Shown here in pieces: positions 5,408-6,964 of a stretch of DNA of 6,964 nucleotides (the stretch's first letter is position 1; every line of letters begins with the position of its first letter). The translations under genes and the position numbers were made by a program. This DNA is from Clostridiales bacterium (GTDB taxonomy: Bacteria > Bacillota > Clostridia > WRLR01): contig JAISFK010000340.1 in the NCBI GenBank assembly GCA_031263625.1, positions 1 through 6,964 on the forward strand, in the 5' to 3' direction. The notes beneath the pieces were generated by a model. The model saw only the letters and a list, made by a program, of their open reading frames with translations. It had not been told where the DNA came from and made no database searches.

Positions 5408-6811
5408 ATGAACTATCGAACGCAGGCTATTGACGGAATGCCATACGACGCAGTGGTGGCGGGCGGAGGTCCGGCCGGTTTCGCGGCCGCAGTGTCGGCC
5501 GCCAGAAGCGGGCTGAAGACGCTTCTTCTTGAGAGCGGCCCGTGTCTCGGCGGCGTATCCACCGCCGGAGTTCTTCCTTTCATGCTTGGCGCGACAAGCG
5601 GGTCGATACCGTTCCGCCAGATGGTGGCAAAGAAACTGGCCTATAAAGACCTGCCGCGCCCAAGGCGGGTCGCGGGAGGCATATTCCAGGATGTTGTGGA
5701 CAGGCTCTTGAAAACGGGCAGGGCGGCGGGACCGTGCAAGCTTGCGCAGACAGACCGCTATCCGGGCCTGGACAGGCTCGGTTGCCACGACGAGTTCACA
5801 TTCGACATAGAGCAGGGGAAGCGCGTGCTCGACGAAATGGCGCGCGAGGCCGGGGTTGAAATCCTCTTCTATACGACGGCTTTTGACGTAAAAATATCGA
5901 ACGGCGCCGTCCATGGCGTATACGCGCTGAACAAGAGCGGCGTCGCGTATTATCCCGCCAAATCCGTCATAGACTGCACAGGCGACGCCGATCTGGTTTG
6001 CAAATCCGGATTTCCGACATACAAAGGGGACAGGGGCACGGGAGAGATGTCTGCCGCGGGCCTGAAAATGCAGATAGAGGACGTCGATTCCGGCGCCGTG
6101 GAGGCATACTTAGAGGCTGGAGGGGAGCCGTGGTTTTACGACGCGTGCAAAAAAGCGCGGGAAGAGAACCCTGAACTGGATTTGCCCGGCTATTTGATCA
6201 TATTTCCGATGATTCAGCCCGGCGTTTTTCTGGTAAACGGAGGAACCAATTTCGAGGGCATAGACGGAACCAAGGGAGCCGACCTTACCGATCTCGCCAT
6301 TCGCGGAAGGCAGAGGGCGCAGCTTCTCGTGGAAAAGGTATTTCGCAGGCATGTCCCAGGCTGCGAAAACTGCAACTTGCGCGTCACGGCCGGCCTGCCC
6401 GGCATACGGGAGACGCGGCGCATCGTGGGGGAATATACGGTGAGCGAGGAGGACGCGCTTTCCGGCCGTTCATACGAAGACACGATAGCGCTGTGCGGCA
6501 GGCATTTTGATCTGCTCAGGGCCGGCCGGCAGGTTTTCGAGGGAAACAGGCTCGGCGGCGGCGTCATGCAGATACCATACCGCGCCATGATCCCAAAAGG
6601 CTCAAGCAATATTTTGGCGGCAGGCAGGTGCATTTCGGTGGATGGCCAGGCGCTGGGCCCGGCCCGCATAATGTCCGTGTGCATGGCCGTCGGCGAGGCG
6701 GCGGGCGCGGCGGCATCATTCAGGCGCCGCGACAATGCGCCCTTCGCGAATGTAAAGCCGCATGAGCTCAGGGAGCAGCTGAGAAAAAATGGCTGCATTG
6801 TAGACGCGTAG
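5408..6811 (+). CDS. FAD-dependent oxidoreductase, FAD_oxidored (PF12831) type
   Basis: This is a flavoprotein of 467 residues, probably cytoplasmic. The N-terminal Rossmann fold has the dinucleotide motif GGGPAG at 19-24 and the ribose-binding Glu at 42 (LLLES), followed by LGG. Mid-protein, VIDCTGDADLVCKSG matches the conserved second FAD-contact segment. The C-terminal flavin motif is at about 404-436 (AAGRCISVDG, then ARIMSVCMAVGEAAGAAA). Length and motif order fit complete members of the family. Cys residues such as CENC near the middle are present but do not form a clear iron-sulfur motif. A promoter and a strong ribosome binding site precede it, and a lyase-family gene starts 95 bp downstream without an obvious terminator, so the two are probably co-transcribed. 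Family members occur in many catabolic clusters; the oxidised substrate cannot be told here. Confidence 0.9.
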   Translation: MNYRTQAIDGMPYDAVVAGGGPAGFAAAVSAARSGLKTLLLESGPCLGGVSTAGVLPFMLGATSGSIPFRQMVAKKLAYKDLPRPRRVAGGIFQDVVDRLLKTGRAAGPCKLAQTDRYPGLDRLGCHDEFTFDIEQGKRVLDEMAREAGVEILFYTTAFDVKISNGAVHGVYALNKSGVAYYPAKSVIDCTGDADLVCKSGFPTYKGDRGTGEMSAAGLKMQIEDVDSGAVEAYLEAGGEPWFYDACKKAREENPELDLPGYLIIFPMIQPGVFLVNGGTNFEGIDGTKGADLTDLAIRGRQRAQLLVEKVFRRHVPGCENCNLRVTAGLPGIRETRRIVGEYTVSEEDALSGRSYEDTIALCGRHFDLLRAGRQVFEGNRLGGGVMQIPYRAMIPKGSSNILAAGRCISVDGQALGPARIMSVCMAVGEAAGAAASFRRRDNAPFANVKPHELREQLRKNGCIVDA

Positions 6812-6890
6812 GCGGGTTTGGCAAAGCAAAACATCCTGCGGCACAAAACGGCTGAGAAAAACCGGCTGCACTGCAGGTGCGCAGAAAGAG

Positions 6891-6896
6891 AAGGGG
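6891..6896 (+). promoter_or_regulatory. Ribosome binding site of the lyase-family gene
   Basis: AAGGGG, within a longer purine run beginning GAAAGAG, lies 10 nt before ATG 6907. The 95-bp gap around it has a small CTGCA-C-TGCAG palindrome at 6867-6877 but no terminator. Confidence 0.6.
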
Positions 6897-6906
6897 CATA
6901 ATTACA

Positions 6907-6964
6907 ATGGCAAAGGCAATAAGCGGCATTATACCCGCTTTAGTCACTCCGTTCAACAGCGAAT
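6907..6964 (+). CDS. Dihydrodipicolinate synthase / N-acetylneuraminate lyase family protein, 3' end outside window
   Basis: Only 19 codons are visible. They begin MAKAISGIIPALVTPFNSE. The GIIPALVTPF stretch is the typical first strand of the DapA/NanA (PF00701) class I aldolase family, whose members condense or cleave pyruvate through a lysine Schiff base. The catalytic Lys and Tyr lie beyond the window. The position after an FAD oxidoreductase and far from lysine genes makes a catabolic lyase (sialic acid, keto-sugar acid or hydroxyproline-like) more likely than true lysine biosynthesis; this is inference. Confidence 0.82.
   Translation, partial: MAKAISGIIPALVTPFNSE

Noticed and set aside
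5174..5914. 246-codon minus-strand open frame covering the oxidoreductase start
   Set aside because: It overlaps the FAD-binding motif region of a clear flavoprotein gene and has no recognisable domain or ribosome binding site.
6861..6880. Hairpin in the gap before the lyase gene as a terminator
   Set aside because: The palindrome has only five paired bases per side and no T tract follows it.

Overview
The window looks like a piece of a GC-rich genome from the Bacillota, most likely an uncultured gut-type member of the Clostridia. The reasons are an LplABC-type uptake system with no ATPase gene beside it, a lipoprotein with an Ala/Thr-rich linker after its lipobox, strong purine-rich ribosome binding sites and sigma-A-like promoters. 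The taxonomic call is inference. All genes that can be supported lie on the + strand.

Region 1 (1-4251) is a carbohydrate-type ABC importer operon: an LplB-like permease (5' end outside the window), an LplC/YtcP-like permease and an LplA-like substrate-binding lipoprotein. It is closed by a strong hairpin terminator at 4208-4251. The unusual feature here is repeat-rich sequence at every gene start. The first permease has an Ala/Gly/Val-rich N-terminal tail, the second has six 8-residue repeats ending in KP, and the lipoprotein has six 4-residue repeats before its signal peptide plus a long Ala/Thr/Glu linker after the lipid cysteine. 9-bp repeats continue just beyond the last stop codon. No in-frame ATG, GTG or TTG lies between these N-terminal repeats and the first hydrophobic segments, so they appear to be translated.

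Region 2 (4252-5184) holds a single metallophosphoesterase gene with all metal-binding motifs. It is much more AT-rich than its neighbours. It has its own extended -10 promoter, and a perfect 7-bp inverted repeat covers the -35 box, which suggests regulation and possibly a separate evolutionary origin.

Region 3 (5185-6964) starts with a 223-bp gap that has no convincing gene. The gap contains a C9 run and a promoter. Then come an FAD-dependent oxidoreductase of the FAD_oxidored (PF12831) type and the first 19 codons of a dihydrodipicolinate synthase / N-acetylneuraminate lyase family protein. These last two genes probably form a catabolic operon for a sugar acid, amino sugar or similar compound. 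The importer may supply its substrate, but nothing in the sequence proves that link.

No tRNA, rRNA, CRISPR array, complete mobile element or defence system was seen.
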